From: Micromonospora tarapacensis
Lineage (GTDB): Bacteria; Actinomycetota; Actinomycetes; Mycobacteriales; Micromonosporaceae
Reading direction: 5' to 3'
DNA length: 64,000 nucleotides
Assembly (NCBI RefSeq): GCF_019697375.1
Contig: NZ_JAHCDI010000003.1
Span: 992,001-1,056,000 of the forward strand
Shown here: positions 50,998 to 59,270 of the stretch, piece by piece
Layout of the letters: every line of letters starts with the position of its first letter
How positions within the stretch are numbered: position 1 is the stretch's first letter
The notes under the pieces: model-generated
Database searches by the model: none
Told to the model about the DNA's origin: nothing
What the model saw: only the letters and a program-made list of their open reading frames with translations
Program-made: the position numbers and the translations under genes

Positions 50998-52215
50998 TCA
51001 GGGGCCGCAGTAGAGCAGGCGGTTGGGGGTGCCGGCGGGCACCCCGCCGACGATACCGACGGTGGCCCGGCCCGTCAGGTCGGCACCGACCTGGGCCGGG
51101 GTCCAGGTCGGGTTGGCCTGGAGGGCGAGAGCGACGCAACCGGCGACGTGCGCGGACGCCATCGAGCCGCCGCTGAGGATCGCCGTCGCCGTGTCGCTGG
51201 TGTGCCAGGTCGAGGTGATGCTCGCCCCCGGCGCGTACAGGTCCAGGCAGGAGCCGTGGTTGCCGGAGGGCATCCGCGCGTCGGTGGGTGTGGTGCCGGC
51301 GACGGTGAGCGCGGCCGGGACCCGGGCGGGTGAGACGGTGCAGGCGTTTCCGTTCGAGCTGCCGGCGGTCACCACGTAACCGACGCCCGACTTGATCGAG
51401 TTGTGCACGGCCGTGTCCAGGGCGGCGCTCGCACCACCGCCCAGGGCCATCAGCGCCACCGCCGGGCGGACCGCGTTGGCGGTCACCCAGTCCACCCCGG
51501 CGATCACCTGGGCGATGCTGCCGCTGCCGGAGCAGTTGAGCACCCGCACCGGGTGCAGCCGGACCTTCTTGGCCACCCCGTGCAGCCTGCCGCCGACGGT
51601 GCCGGCCAGGTGGGTGCCGTGCCCGTTGCAGTCGTCCGCCGGCAGGCCGTCGACCAGGTCGACGCCCGCGCCGACCCGGCCGCCGAAGTCACGGTGGGTG
51701 CCCCGCACACCGGCGTCGATGAGGTACGCGTTCACGTTCGGCGCGGTGTTCGGGTAGGCGTACCGGCGGTCGAGGGGGAGGTGTCGCTGGTCGATCCGGT
51801 CCAGCCCCCAGGAGGGCGGGTTCAGTTGCACCCCGGGCGCCCTCAGCGTGACGGTCCGGTTCTGCTCGACGTGGGCGACCGCCGGCTCGGCGGCCAGCCG
51901 GCGGGCCGCGCGTTCGGTCAGGCGCACCTCGAACCCGGGCAGCGCGGCGGTGAAGACCCGGTCGACGTGGCCGGCGTACCGGCTGGTCAGCCGGGCGGCG
52001 ACGGCCCGGCTGGCGGCGGGTGCGTCGGTGCGGAGCACGACCAGGTAGCTGCCCGCGACCGCGGTGGGCGCGTCGGCGTACCGGATGTCGCCGGTGGCGG
52101 GCGCCGCGGCGGCCGGCCCGGCGGTCAGCGTGGCCACGACGGCTGCGGTGAGCAGGGCGGCGAGCGGCCCGCGGGTGGCGGCCGGGTGCGGCCGGTACGG
52201 ACGGGGGAGTGGCAT
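50998..52215 (-). CDS. Divergent S8 subtilisin-like serine protease, secreted
   Basis: A 405-residue pre-pro-protease. A signal peptide (1 to about 38) is followed by an I9 inhibitor propeptide (about 55-122) and an S8 domain. The triad residues are Asp167 (LIDAGVRGTH), His199 (CNGHGTHLAG) and Ser351 (LSGGSMASAHVAG). Each motif departs from the family's usual D-T/S-G, and GTSMATPH forms. The oxyanion-hole Asn expected after TAG is Ser286 (VTAGSSNGNAC). It may be a weak or inactive paralogue. AGGAGG lies 9 bases before the ATG at 52215. Confidence 0.85.
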   Translation of the reverse strand: MPLPRPYRPHPAATRGPLAALLTAAVVATLTAGPAAAAPATGDIRYADAPTAVAGSYLVVLRTDAPAASRAVAARLTSRYAGHVDRVFTAALPGFEVRLTERAARRLAAEPAVAHVEQNRTVTLRAPGVQLNPPSWGLDRIDQRHLPLDRRYAYPNTAPNVNAYLIDAGVRGTHRDFGGRVGAGVDLVDGLPADDCNGHGTHLAGTVGGRLHGVAKKVRLHPVRVLNCSGSGSIAQVIAGVDWVTANAVRPAVALMALGGGASAALDTAVHNSIKSGVGYVVTAGSSNGNACTVSPARVPAALTVAGTTPTDARMPSGNHGSCLDLYAPGASITSTWHTSDTATAILSGGSMASAHVAGCVALALQANPTWTPAQVGADLTGRATVGIVGGVPAGTPNRLLYCGP

Positions 52216-52334
52216 CGGTTCCTCCTCCTGGCTGCCCCTGGCGTGGGTGGTGACCCTGGGCAGGGGCCTCGATGGTTCCCCGGATGGTACCGATGCATCC
52301 ACCGCTGTGGATATGTCTGCCGGTCGGCCAGGCG

Positions 52335-52970
52335 TCAGGCGTTGAGGTACGCCAGGACGGCGAGGACGCGCCGGTTGTCGTCCTCGGAGGGCGGCATGTC
52401 CAGTTTGGTGAGGATGTTGTTGATGTGCTTGCTCACGGCCTTCTCGGTGATGCGGAGCTTGGTCGCAATCGCGGCGTTGGATCGGCCCTCGGCCATCTCG
52501 CCGAGCACCTCCCGCTCCCGGGCGGTGAGCACCGCCAATGGTTCCCGGCGGGCGAGGAGCTGCGAGATCACTTCGGGGTCCATGGCGGTGCCGCCGGCGG
52601 CCACCCGGCGGACGGCGTCGACGAACTCGCCGACGTTGGAGACGCGGTCCTTGAGGAAGTAGCCCACCCCCCCGTGCGGCGTGCTGAGCAGTTCGCGGGC
52701 GTACATCGGCTCGACGTGCTGGGAGAGCACGAGGATCGGCAGGCCGGGAATCTGGCTGCGGGCGGCGATCGCGGCCTGTAGACCCTCGTCGGTGAACGTC
52801 GGCGGCAGGCGCACGTCGATGACCGCCACCTGGGGCCGGTGGGTGATCAGGGCGGGCAGCAGGGCGGGGCCGTTGTCGACGGACGCGACGACGTCGAAGT
52901 CGAAGGCCCGCAGGATGCGGGTCAGTCCGTCGCGAAGGAGTGCATGGTCTTCGGCGATGACAACGCGCAC
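52335..52970 (-). CDS. NarL/LuxR-family response regulator, DesR-like
   Basis: A 211-residue regulator. The receiver domain has VVIAEDHALLRDGL with the acidic pair, VAVIDVRLPPTFTDEG with the phospho-Asp, and LSQHVEP with the Ser/Thr switch; KDRVSNVGEF carries the Lys. The LuxR HTH is LTAREREVLGEMAEGRSNAAIATKLRITEKAVSKHINNILTKL. The GTG start overlaps the kinase 3' end by 49 bp, so the pair is coupled. The divergent desaturase suggests a DesR-like role in membrane lipid control. Confidence 0.88.
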   Translation of the reverse strand: MRVVIAEDHALLRDGLTRILRAFDFDVVASVDNGPALLPALITHRPQVAVIDVRLPPTFTDEGLQAAIAARSQIPGLPILVLSQHVEPMYARELLSTPHGGVGYFLKDRVSNVGEFVDAVRRVAAGGTAMDPEVISQLLARREPLAVLTAREREVLGEMAEGRSNAAIATKLRITEKAVSKHINNILTKLDMPPSEDDNRRVLAVLAYLNA

Positions 52971-54202
52971 GGCAGCTCCATGGTGATGACGGTGGGCCCC
53001 CCGGACGGGCTCGACAGCGCCATGGTGCCATCGAAGGCGGCGAGGCGGCGTTCGATACCGCGCAGCCCGGTGCCGGCGGCGGGATCGGCGCCGCCCGCGC
53101 CGTCATCGGTGACCACCATGGTCAGCGTGCCGTCGGCGTACCGCAGCGCCACCGACCCGCTGTGCGCGCGGCTGTGCCGGACCAGGTTGGTCAGGGTTTC
53201 GGCCACGGCGAAGTACGCCGCCGACTCGACCGGTGTGTCGAGCCGGCCGGGCAGATCGGCGTCGACCGTGATCGGTATGGGCAGGCTCAGCGCCAGCGCA
53301 CGCACCGCGCCACCCAGGCCACGTTCGGCCAGGACGGGTGGGTGGATGCCACGGACGAGGTGCCGCAGCTCGACCAGTGCCGTGCCGCTCGACTCACGCG
53401 CCTCGGCGAGCATCTCGTGGGCGGCGGTCGGGTTCCGGTCGATCAGCTCGTCGGCCAGGCCGATCATCATGCCCAGCGAGACGAGCCGGGCCTGGATGCC
53501 GTCGTGCAGGTCGCGCTCGATGCGGCGCAACTCGGCGGCCTGGGCGTCCACCGTGTCGGCGCGGGTCACGGTCAGCTGGGTGACGCGAAGCCGGAGTTCG
53601 GCGGCCCTGGTCGGCGCCAGGAGGAGCCGGGCGAAGGAGGCGTCGACGCGCCGCAGCCATGGCGCCAACCACAGGCCACCGGCCAGGATCGCGGCACCCT
53701 GCGGCAGGCAGAGCAGACCCTCGCCGAAGGTGTCTATCGACCAGGTCGCGCCGTAGCCGTACCAGCCGGTGCCGAGCCAGATCCACAACGGCGTCAGCGT
53801 CAGCCCCGCGAGCCCGTACAGCGGTATCGCCAGGGAGATCGCGCCGAGGGCGATCCCGATGATCGCGCCGGGCACCAGCCAGGCCAGGTCACGCCAGGTG
53901 GCGGGGTCGGTGACGATCCACCGGAAGCGCCGCCAGCCGCCGGGCACGGCCCGTTCCGGACGCGGATGGTACGGACGCGCGACCGGGACACCGGTCCGGG
54001 AGGCGAGCCTCCGTTCAAGATTGACCCGCGCCCGGACCAGCGCCATCGCCCAGGGCACCAGCGCCATGCCGAGGAACGGCACCGGGATCAGGATCAGGGC
54101 GACAACCGCCACGGCGAGCAACGGGATGTTCGTGACGGCCAGGCCGATGGCGGCCACGCCGGCCAGTACGGCGCGAACTCCCCGCCGGATCCACTGACCC
54201 AT
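52922..54202 (-). CDS. Sensor histidine kinase, DesK-like (HisKA_3)
   Basis: A 426-residue membrane kinase. At least four hydrophobic helices lie in residues 10-190 (AVLAGVAAIGLAVTN, PLLAVAVVALILIPVPFLG, LVPGAIIGIALGAISLAIPLYG, LCLPQGAAILAGGLWLAPW). The dimerisation box is LRRIERDLHDGIQARLVSLG with the phospho-His. The ATP domain has ETLTNLVRHSRA, VTDDGAGGAD and GLRGIERRLAAF. ATG 54202 is preceded by GAGGAG. In Bacillus DesK senses membrane thickness and temperature; the input here is inferred from the neighbouring desaturase. Confidence 0.87.
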   Translation of the reverse strand: MGQWIRRGVRAVLAGVAAIGLAVTNIPLLAVAVVALILIPVPFLGMALVPWAMALVRARVNLERRLASRTGVPVARPYHPRPERAVPGGWRRFRWIVTDPATWRDLAWLVPGAIIGIALGAISLAIPLYGLAGLTLTPLWIWLGTGWYGYGATWSIDTFGEGLLCLPQGAAILAGGLWLAPWLRRVDASFARLLLAPTRAAELRLRVTQLTVTRADTVDAQAAELRRIERDLHDGIQARLVSLGMMIGLADELIDRNPTAAHEMLAEARESSGTALVELRHLVRGIHPPVLAERGLGGAVRALALSLPIPITVDADLPGRLDTPVESAAYFAVAETLTNLVRHSRAHSGSVALRYADGTLTMVVTDDGAGGADPAAGTGLRGIERRLAAFDGTMALSSPSGGPTVITMELPCALSSPKTMHSFATD

Positions 54203-54304
54203 GCGCTCCTCTGCCCCGGCCATCTCCACAGGTAGTATTGTGCCCCCGGACTTCGCCGTCCGACGGTGGTGCCAGCACCCCGTAGCCGGAGGGGATAGGG
54301 CTCC

Positions 54305-54318
54305 TGACGGCGCCGTCA
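54305..54318. promoter_or_regulatory. 14-bp perfect palindrome upstream of desaturase
   Basis: tgacggcgccgtca lies 21 bp before the desaturase ATG in the 136-bp divergent gap. It is a candidate site for the DesR-like regulator. Confidence 0.45.
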
Positions 54319-54338
54319 CAGTGAGATCTGCTGGAGCC

Positions 54339-55355
54339 ATGACGACTACCACGACGGCCGGCAGTGACTTTGCCACCCTGTCCCGCCGGATCATCGGCGC
54401 GGGCTTGATGGAGCGCCGGCCCGCCTACTACGTCGCCCGGCTGAGCGCCGTCGCGCTTCTGTATCTCAGCGGTTGGACGGCCTTCTTCGTGATCGGCGCC
54501 TCCTGGTGGCAGATGATCACGGCCGTGGTCCTCGCCGTGACGTTCACCCAGGTCGCGCTCGTGGCGCACGATCTCGCGCACCGCCAGGTCTTTCGCACCA
54601 AACGCCCCAGTGAGGTGGCCGGGCGGCTGGCCGGCAACCTCGGCGTGGGGATGAGCTACGGCTGGTGGATGGACAAGCACACCCGCCACCACAACAACCC
54701 CAACCACGACGACCTCGACCCGGACGTGGCCCCCGAGGTGCTCATCTGGGCCACCGAGTCGGCGCTGGGCCGGCGGGGCCTGAAGGGCTTCGTCACCCGG
54801 CACCAGGCCGCGCTGTTCTTTCCGCTGCTGACGCTGCTCGCCCTGGACCTGAAGGTGTCCAGCGTCAGGGCGTTGCGCAACCACACGGTCAAGCGGCGCG
54901 GTGTGGAGAGCGCGCTGCTGATCCTGCACGCCATCGGCTATCTCGCGGCGCTGCTGATCGTCCTCTCACCGTTGCAGGCCATCGCCTTCCTGCTGCTGCA
55001 CCAGGCCGTGTTCGGCGTCTACCTGGGCATGACCTTCGCGCCCAACCACAAGGGCATGCCGCACCCGACCGGCGACGAGGACTTTCTGCGCAAGCAGGTG
55101 CTGACGTCCCGCAACGTCAGCGGCAACTGGCTGACCGACGTCGCGCTCGGTGGGCTGAACTACCAGATCGAACACCACCTGTTTCCCGGCATGCCGTCAC
55201 CCAACCTGCGCAAGGCCCAACCCATCGTGCAGGCCTACTGCGCCGAGGTCGGCGTCGCCTACGAGCAGACCAGCCTCGTCACCTCCTACCGCCAGGCGCT
55301 GCGACACCTGCACGAGGTGGGCGCACCCGCCCGCGCCGAACACGCGGCCCGCTGA
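54339..55355 (+). CDS. Membrane fatty-acid (acyl-lipid/acyl-CoA) desaturase
   Basis: A 338-residue integral membrane di-iron enzyme. The three histidine boxes are HDLAH (77-81), HTRHH (114-118) and QIEHH (near residue 285), with NHxxxPH-like NHKGMPHP between the last two. Helices span about 35-72, 155-175 and 200-240. It inserts a double bond into lipid acyl chains using O2 and a reductant. The third box with Gln places it in the front-end/acyl-lipid group. It is divergent from a DesK/DesR-like pair. Confidence 0.92.
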   Translation: MTTTTTAGSDFATLSRRIIGAGLMERRPAYYVARLSAVALLYLSGWTAFFVIGASWWQMITAVVLAVTFTQVALVAHDLAHRQVFRTKRPSEVAGRLAGNLGVGMSYGWWMDKHTRHHNNPNHDDLDPDVAPEVLIWATESALGRRGLKGFVTRHQAALFFPLLTLLALDLKVSSVRALRNHTVKRRGVESALLILHAIGYLAALLIVLSPLQAIAFLLLHQAVFGVYLGMTFAPNHKGMPHPTGDEDFLRKQVLTSRNVSGNWLTDVALGGLNYQIEHHLFPGMPSPNLRKAQPIVQAYCAEVGVAYEQTSLVTSYRQALRHLHEVGAPARAEHAAR

Positions 55356-55779
55356 GCCCGCCGCGCACCGCCTCGCCGAACCGATCGTCACCCGGCTACA
55401 ACACCGGCTCCGCCGCCGGTGACCGTGCCGGGTCGCCGTCACTCCGCCAGGTAGCCAGCCCGGCGGGTGTGCGAGGGCAGCGCCCGGTAGTCGGCGGTGT
55501 CGGCCCGCCGCACGGCCTCACCCGGTCGGCACAGGTCCGGCTATGAGACCGGGAAGCGCGAGGAACCGTTGTGGACACATCGATGGCCCTCACGGATGCG
55601 GGCGTTCAGGAAGTGTCGATCACGGTCCGCCGGTGGCGGCTTCCCGACCTGCTTGAGGCACTGCTCACTGGGTTGCGGCAGGTGCCGACCTTGACCGCCG
55701 TTGCCCCCGGGTGGCCGCCACGTCGGGCATGCGACGGGCACGGTGCGGCCGTCGCCGGGCGGCTATCGCGGGGTCGGCC
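55356..55779. other. Degenerate intergenic stretch
   Basis: 424 bp between the desaturase and the VOC gene. Short open frames exist on both strands but lack codon bias and motifs. It may be decayed coding sequence; I cannot assign it. Confidence 0.5.
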
Positions 55780-56127
55780 TCAATTGGTGACAGCCGTCTT
55801 CGGGGTGCCGACGCGCAACCTATTGCCGTCCGGGTCGGTCACCCCGAAGTCGCGCCCCCACTCCATGTCATCGATCTTCGCGATGCCACAGGCTGCGGCC
55901 ATCGCATCAACGTCACTGACGTAGAGGTAGACCAACGTGCCGGGGCGGGCATCACCTGTGTGCTCGGACAGGTGCAGGTGCATGCCTCCTCGGGCGATTC
56001 CCACGTAGCGGGGCAGGTCGGGCGCGAACCGGTGTTCCCACTGCTTGACGAAGCCAAGCCTCTCGTACCACCGGACAGAGGCATCGGCATCGGCGACCCG
56101 AAGAACCGGCGCGAGATGTTCATCCAT
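55780..56127 (-). CDS. VOC/glyoxalase-bleomycin resistance family protein
   Basis: A 115-residue VOC protein from ATG 56127 (MDEHLAPVLRVADADASVRWYERLGF). The babbab fold is marked by GGMHLHLSEH, VYLYVSDVDAMAAACG and FGVTDPDGNRLRVG. Metal-ligand candidates are the His near the N-terminus and His of HLHLSEH. Bleomycin-binding or glyoxalase-like roles are possible; the substrate is unknown. Confidence 0.85.
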   Translation of the reverse strand: MDEHLAPVLRVADADASVRWYERLGFVKQWEHRFAPDLPRYVGIARGGMHLHLSEHTGDARPGTLVYLYVSDVDAMAAACGIAKIDDMEWGRDFGVTDPDGNRLRVGTPKTAVTN

Positions 56128-56717
56128 CGGCCAAGTATCGCTGCCTGCCATGCTCGCTGCCCTGCCACAATCCCGGAGCCTGAGCGCGCCCGCCGGAGGA
56201 TCCTCTGGTTCTGACCGCCGCGAAGATCGGCCGGCGTGCCGGCCGATGCCGGCGCTTGCGCCGCCAGCAGGCCGAGCGCGTTCGGCGCGGCCGCGCGGCC
56301 CGCTTTCGGGCCGCCTTGATCGGAACAGGTTCGCGTGACGACGGCTATGGAGGCGGCGTTGTCCGGGCCGATGGCGGCGGTGATGCGGCGGAGCCGCAGT
56401 TCCCGTTTCGTCGCGCTGGTCTTGGCCGGCGCGGCCGGGCCGCGGAACAGGTGTACGCCATGATCTGCCCGGATCACCTGGTCAACGCCGGTGTGATCCT
56501 GCCCGATCATGACCGCAGCTGACCGTTGAGACACCGGCTACTGGCACGTGGCTGGCACGGCGGTGCGCGGTTGTCCGGCGGAGTGTGGCTTACCGCCCCG
56601 GCTTGGGCCGGGGGCGGCTTGCCGTGCCGCTGGCTCTCCGTGCGTCTGAGTGACGGTGGTGTCGGTGTTGATCGTGCGACAATGAGTGGCGGTGTGTGGT
56701 GGAGGAGGTGAGCCGTG
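56128..56717. other. Degenerate region with a DivIVA-like fragment at 56405-56459
   Basis: About 590 bp without an intact gene. 56405-56459 encodes FRRAGLGRRGRAAEQVYA, matching 52 of 55 bases of 57668-57722. It looks like the N-terminus of a small DivIVA-domain protein that then loses its frame. The rest holds no recognisable gene. Confidence 0.6.
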
Positions 56718-56915
56718 ATGTCGAGCAATGCGGAGCGGATGCCCGAGTGGCCGACCGCTGAGCACGTGCCGGCAGAGGAGCTGGCCCGCCGGCAGGGCGT
56801 GCGGCCGGTCGCCTCCGTCGATGACCTGGCCCGGCCGAACCTGTTCGAGTCCGACGAAGAGTTGGACGACTTCCTTGCCGACCTGTACGCCTCTCGGCGG
56901 GCCAGCGCCGCGTGA
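56718..56915 (+). CDS. VapB-like antitoxin
   Basis: A 65-residue acidic protein (MSSNAERMPEW .. ARRQGVRPVASVDDLARPNLFESDEELDDFLADLYASRR). The C-terminal half is the toxin-binding kind seen in antitoxins that precede PIN toxins; no classical DNA-binding motif is obvious. GGAGGAGG lies upstream and a GTG at 56715 is an alternative start. The stop overlaps the toxin start (GTGA), as in TA operons. Confidence 0.75.
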   Translation: MSSNAERMPEWPTAEHVPAEELARRQGVRPVASVDDLARPNLFESDEELDDFLADLYASRRASAA

Positions 56916-57316
56916 GTCTGGTCGCCCTGGACACCGACGTGGCGTCGGCGATCCTGCGGGGTCGGCTGCATGGCCGGCTTCGCGCCCGGCTGGCCGCTAA
57001 GACCCTGTGCATCACCTTCGTCAAGCTCGGGGAGCTGACCAAGTGGACCGCGCTGCGGAGCTGGGGGCCGCGCAAGCTCGCTGACCTCGCGCAGTGGCGA
57101 TCCGGCGTGGTCCTGCTGCCCTTCGACGAGGCGGTGGCGACCACCTGGGGTCAGCTCCAGGCGCGGGCGCAGCATCGGGGGCGTCCCCGGCCGACGAACG
57201 ACTCCTGGATCGCGGCCTGCTGCCTGGTCGACCGGCTACCGCTGGCGACGTTCAACGGCAAGGACTACGCCGACTTCGCCGAGTACGACGGCCTACGCCT
57301 GTTCGACGTCTCGTAG
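56912..57316 (+). CDS. VapC-like PIN-domain ribonuclease toxin
   Basis: A 134-residue PIN protein. Acidic residues match the four-residue metal site: Asp in ALDTDVASAIL, Glu in VKLGELTKW, and Asp in TNDSWIAACCLV, with NGKDYADF the usual PIN closing motif. Such toxins cleave tRNA or rRNA when freed from antitoxin. It is coupled to the upstream acidic gene. A weak hairpin (57320-57327 with 57346-57353) follows the stop. Confidence 0.85.
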   Translation: MSLVALDTDVASAILRGRLHGRLRARLAAKTLCITFVKLGELTKWTALRSWGPRKLADLAQWRSGVVLLPFDEAVATTWGQLQARAQHRGRPRPTNDSWIAACCLVDRLPLATFNGKDYADFAEYDGLRLFDVS

Positions 57317-57602
57317 CTCCACCGCCGCAGTCCGATGTGGCCGAACGGCGGTGAGTGGTCCTGGCCGCCAGCGGCCAGCCGGACCGATACACCCGGTGGC
57401 AAGCCGCGGAGCGGCGCGGCAACGCCGTGGACCGGCGAGAGATCTTCGTGCGGCCGTCGGGCCTGCGGCTGCTCGCCCCGGCTGGCGTCCGCGCAGTCGG
57501 TCGTATGGCACCTGCCCGGGCCGTGCGGGGCAGGGCACGGTGAGTCGGACGGCACCCACGACGGTCTCAACTTCGAGGAGGTTGCGGTGACCGTGTATCC
57601 GG

Positions 57603-57824
57603 TTGGCGTCTTCCGGGCAGCGTCACGGTTGGCCCGGCTCTGTCCGGAAACACGTGAAGCGAGTCCGGTTTCGTCGCGCTGGTCTTGGTCGGCGTGGCCG
57701 GGCCGAGGAACAGGTGTACGCCTTCCTCCGTGCGGTCGTCGGTGAGCTGACCGCGCGCGATGGTGTGGAAGCGGGCCTGCGCGCGGAGAACGCCCGTCTG
57801 AAGGGTGCGCTGCGCGAGTGGTAG
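57603..57824 (+). CDS. DivIVA-like domain small protein, possibly degraded
   Basis: About 73 residues. The middle and C-terminus, FRRAGLGRRGRAEEQVYAFLRAVVGEL.. LRAENARLKGALREW, resemble small DivIVA-domain proteins of actinomycetes (membrane-curvature-binding motif followed by coiled coil). The usual Tyr after GRRG is Arg-Ala, and the N-terminal part is out of character, so it may be a remnant. A second degenerate copy lies about 1.26 kb upstream. Confidence 0.5.
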   Translation: MASSGQRHGWPGSVRKHVKRVRFRRAGLGRRGRAEEQVYAFLRAVVGELTARDGVEAGLRAENARLKGALREW

Positions 57825-57875
57825 AGCAGCTTCGCTCCGAGGCCGGATCGGACCGTTGACCGGGGCCGGAGGGTG

Positions 57876-57919
57876 TGGAGCGGGCGACGGGAATCGAACC
57901 CGCACCGTCAGTTTGGAAG
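57876..57919 (-). other. 3' half of tRNA-Gly(UCC), candidate attachment site
   Basis: Reading the minus strand, the segment gives the anticodon loop (ttccaaa with UCC anticodon complement at 57915-57917), the 3' anticodon strand ctgac, a perfect T arm (gcgggttcgattcccgt), the acceptor strand cgcccgc, discriminator T and CCA (57878-57876). The 5' half of the tRNA (acceptor 5' strand and D arm) is absent. Partial tRNA 3' ends of this kind are left where an element integrates into a tRNA gene. The missing 5' half faces right, so the element would extend from here to higher coordinates. Confidence 0.75.
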
Positions 57920-58171
57920 CAACCAGCCAATCATCCCGGGTGGCTCCGACCGGTCCCGCACAATGCCGTTGACCTGCTGTTCCGTCTCAGCTTCGTCCCG
58001 GAACGTAGCGGGACCGGCCGGGTGATCCCGGACGGTTTCCTGCCAAGATCCCTACCATCGTCCCGGCTCGTGCCGGGCTGTAGCGGGTGATCCCGGGCGT
58101 TGTCGTCGCCTCCCCGGCAGGCAGTCATCGCGTTGATACCCGTTGCGGTAGCGCGTGGTGGTGTCTCTATC

Positions 58172-59077
58172 GTGGATGCCGTGACCCCCAGTTCCAGCCG
58201 GAAGCACAAGCCGCCGACGTATGCTGAGCGGCTGCTCGCTGACCTAGATGTCATCCATGTTGGGTATGGCGACGTCCTCGAACGCTCGGCCATCGTCAAC
58301 GTTGACCCCAATCGCCGCGGCGGCGACATCGTCTTCGTCGGCGCCGCAAGGTGGGGGTGGGCGAAAAGCGACGCCGCACTGGAGGCGTCCCGGATGGCGC
58401 TACTGCGGCAGGTCCGCGACTGGGAGCCTCGGTTCCGACTCCTGTTCCCTCACCCGACGCCGACGGTTGCCAAGCGGCTCGACCGGGCCATCGGCCGGCT
58501 CGAACGCTGGCTCGTCCGCAAGCGTGATACCACCGTGCCGGCGACGGTAGGCAAAGCAGCCGAGTTGCTCGCTGCTGACGTCGCCGACATGCGAGCGTTG
58601 GCTGGTTTGCTGCCAGCCGATAAGTACGCAATTCGGCTCGTTGTCGATACCAACACCATTATCGATAACCCCGATCTTGCGGCCCATGTCCCGACACTGG
58701 GCCGCCGGTACATGGCTCATCTGCTACCCGTCGTGCTGCGGGAGATCGACGATCTCAAACGTGGCGCACGCAATCAGGATCTCCGCGACGCGGCCCAGCG
58801 CGCCGACCGGCGTCTTAAGGGTCTGCGGACCAACGGCGACATCCAGGCTGGCGTGCGGGTAGCCGGTGAGGTTTATGCAGTCTTCGAGCACATCGAGCCC
58901 CGCCATAACAAGCTGCCGTCCTGGCTTGACCTTGCGGTGCCGGACGACCGCTTCGTCGCCTCCACGCTGCTTCTGCAGTCCGAGCATCCTGGCTCTGCTC
59001 TGCATGTCGCTACCAGCGACATTAACCTACAGACCAAGCTGGCGGCTGTCGGTCTGCCCTACGTCGAGCTGCCCTAA
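58172..59077 (+). CDS. PIN-domain protein
   Basis: About 301 residues. The N-terminal half (AERLLADLDVIHVGYGDVLERS, LERWLVRKRDTTVPATVGKAAEL) is helical and unrecognised. The C-terminal half is a PIN domain: RLVVDTNTIIDNPDL, PVVLREIDDLKRG, PDDRFVASTLLLQ and HVATSDINLQTKLAAVGLPYVE supply the Asp/Glu site. Length and architecture differ from VapC toxins, and no antitoxin gene abuts it. Codon use is less GC-biased than the neighbourhood (gataagtacgcaattcgg), which suggests transfer. GTG at 58172 is a guess; GTG 58181 or TTG 58100 are alternatives. A weak hairpin (gatggg/cccatc, 59092-59111) follows. Confidence 0.75.
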   Translation: MDAVTPSSSRKHKPPTYAERLLADLDVIHVGYGDVLERSAIVNVDPNRRGGDIVFVGAARWGWAKSDAALEASRMALLRQVRDWEPRFRLLFPHPTPTVAKRLDRAIGRLERWLVRKRDTTVPATVGKAAELLAADVADMRALAGLLPADKYAIRLVVDTNTIIDNPDLAAHVPTLGRRYMAHLLPVVLREIDDLKRGARNQDLRDAAQRADRRLKGLRTNGDIQAGVRVAGEVYAVFEHIEPRHNKLPSWLDLAVPDDRFVASTLLLQSEHPGSALHVATSDINLQTKLAAVGLPYVELP

Positions 59078-59270
59078 TAATGGAGTTCTCCGATGGGATT
59101 CAAAGCCCATCAGATAATGACGAGGCTATGATCGGCCGACCTGTGCTGAGGCGTTGTTTGCGGCAAGCCGTCCGTCGATAAGACTCCGTATCGGTGGGCT
59201 TGACGGCCTCCGACAGCAATATGCCTCACCCTCAGAGCTTGACACCCTCTTGCCGGACCCGGCCCGCCGG

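Noticed and set aside
52216..53106. N-terminal extension of the S8 protease frame into the regulator and kinase genes
   Set aside because: It is antisense overlap with two well-supported genes; the signal peptide begins at 52215.
57355..57543. Short open frame after the VapC-like gene
   Set aside because: No ribosome site, motif or convincing codon bias; probably noise in a degenerate stretch.
57875..58090. 71-residue open frame starting inside the tRNA-Gly fragment
   Set aside because: It reads the tRNA (RATGIEPAPSV..), a well-known false protein, and then unrelated sequence.
58172..59077. PIN protein as the toxin of a second TA pair
   Set aside because: It is far longer than VapC toxins and no antitoxin-like gene adjoins it.
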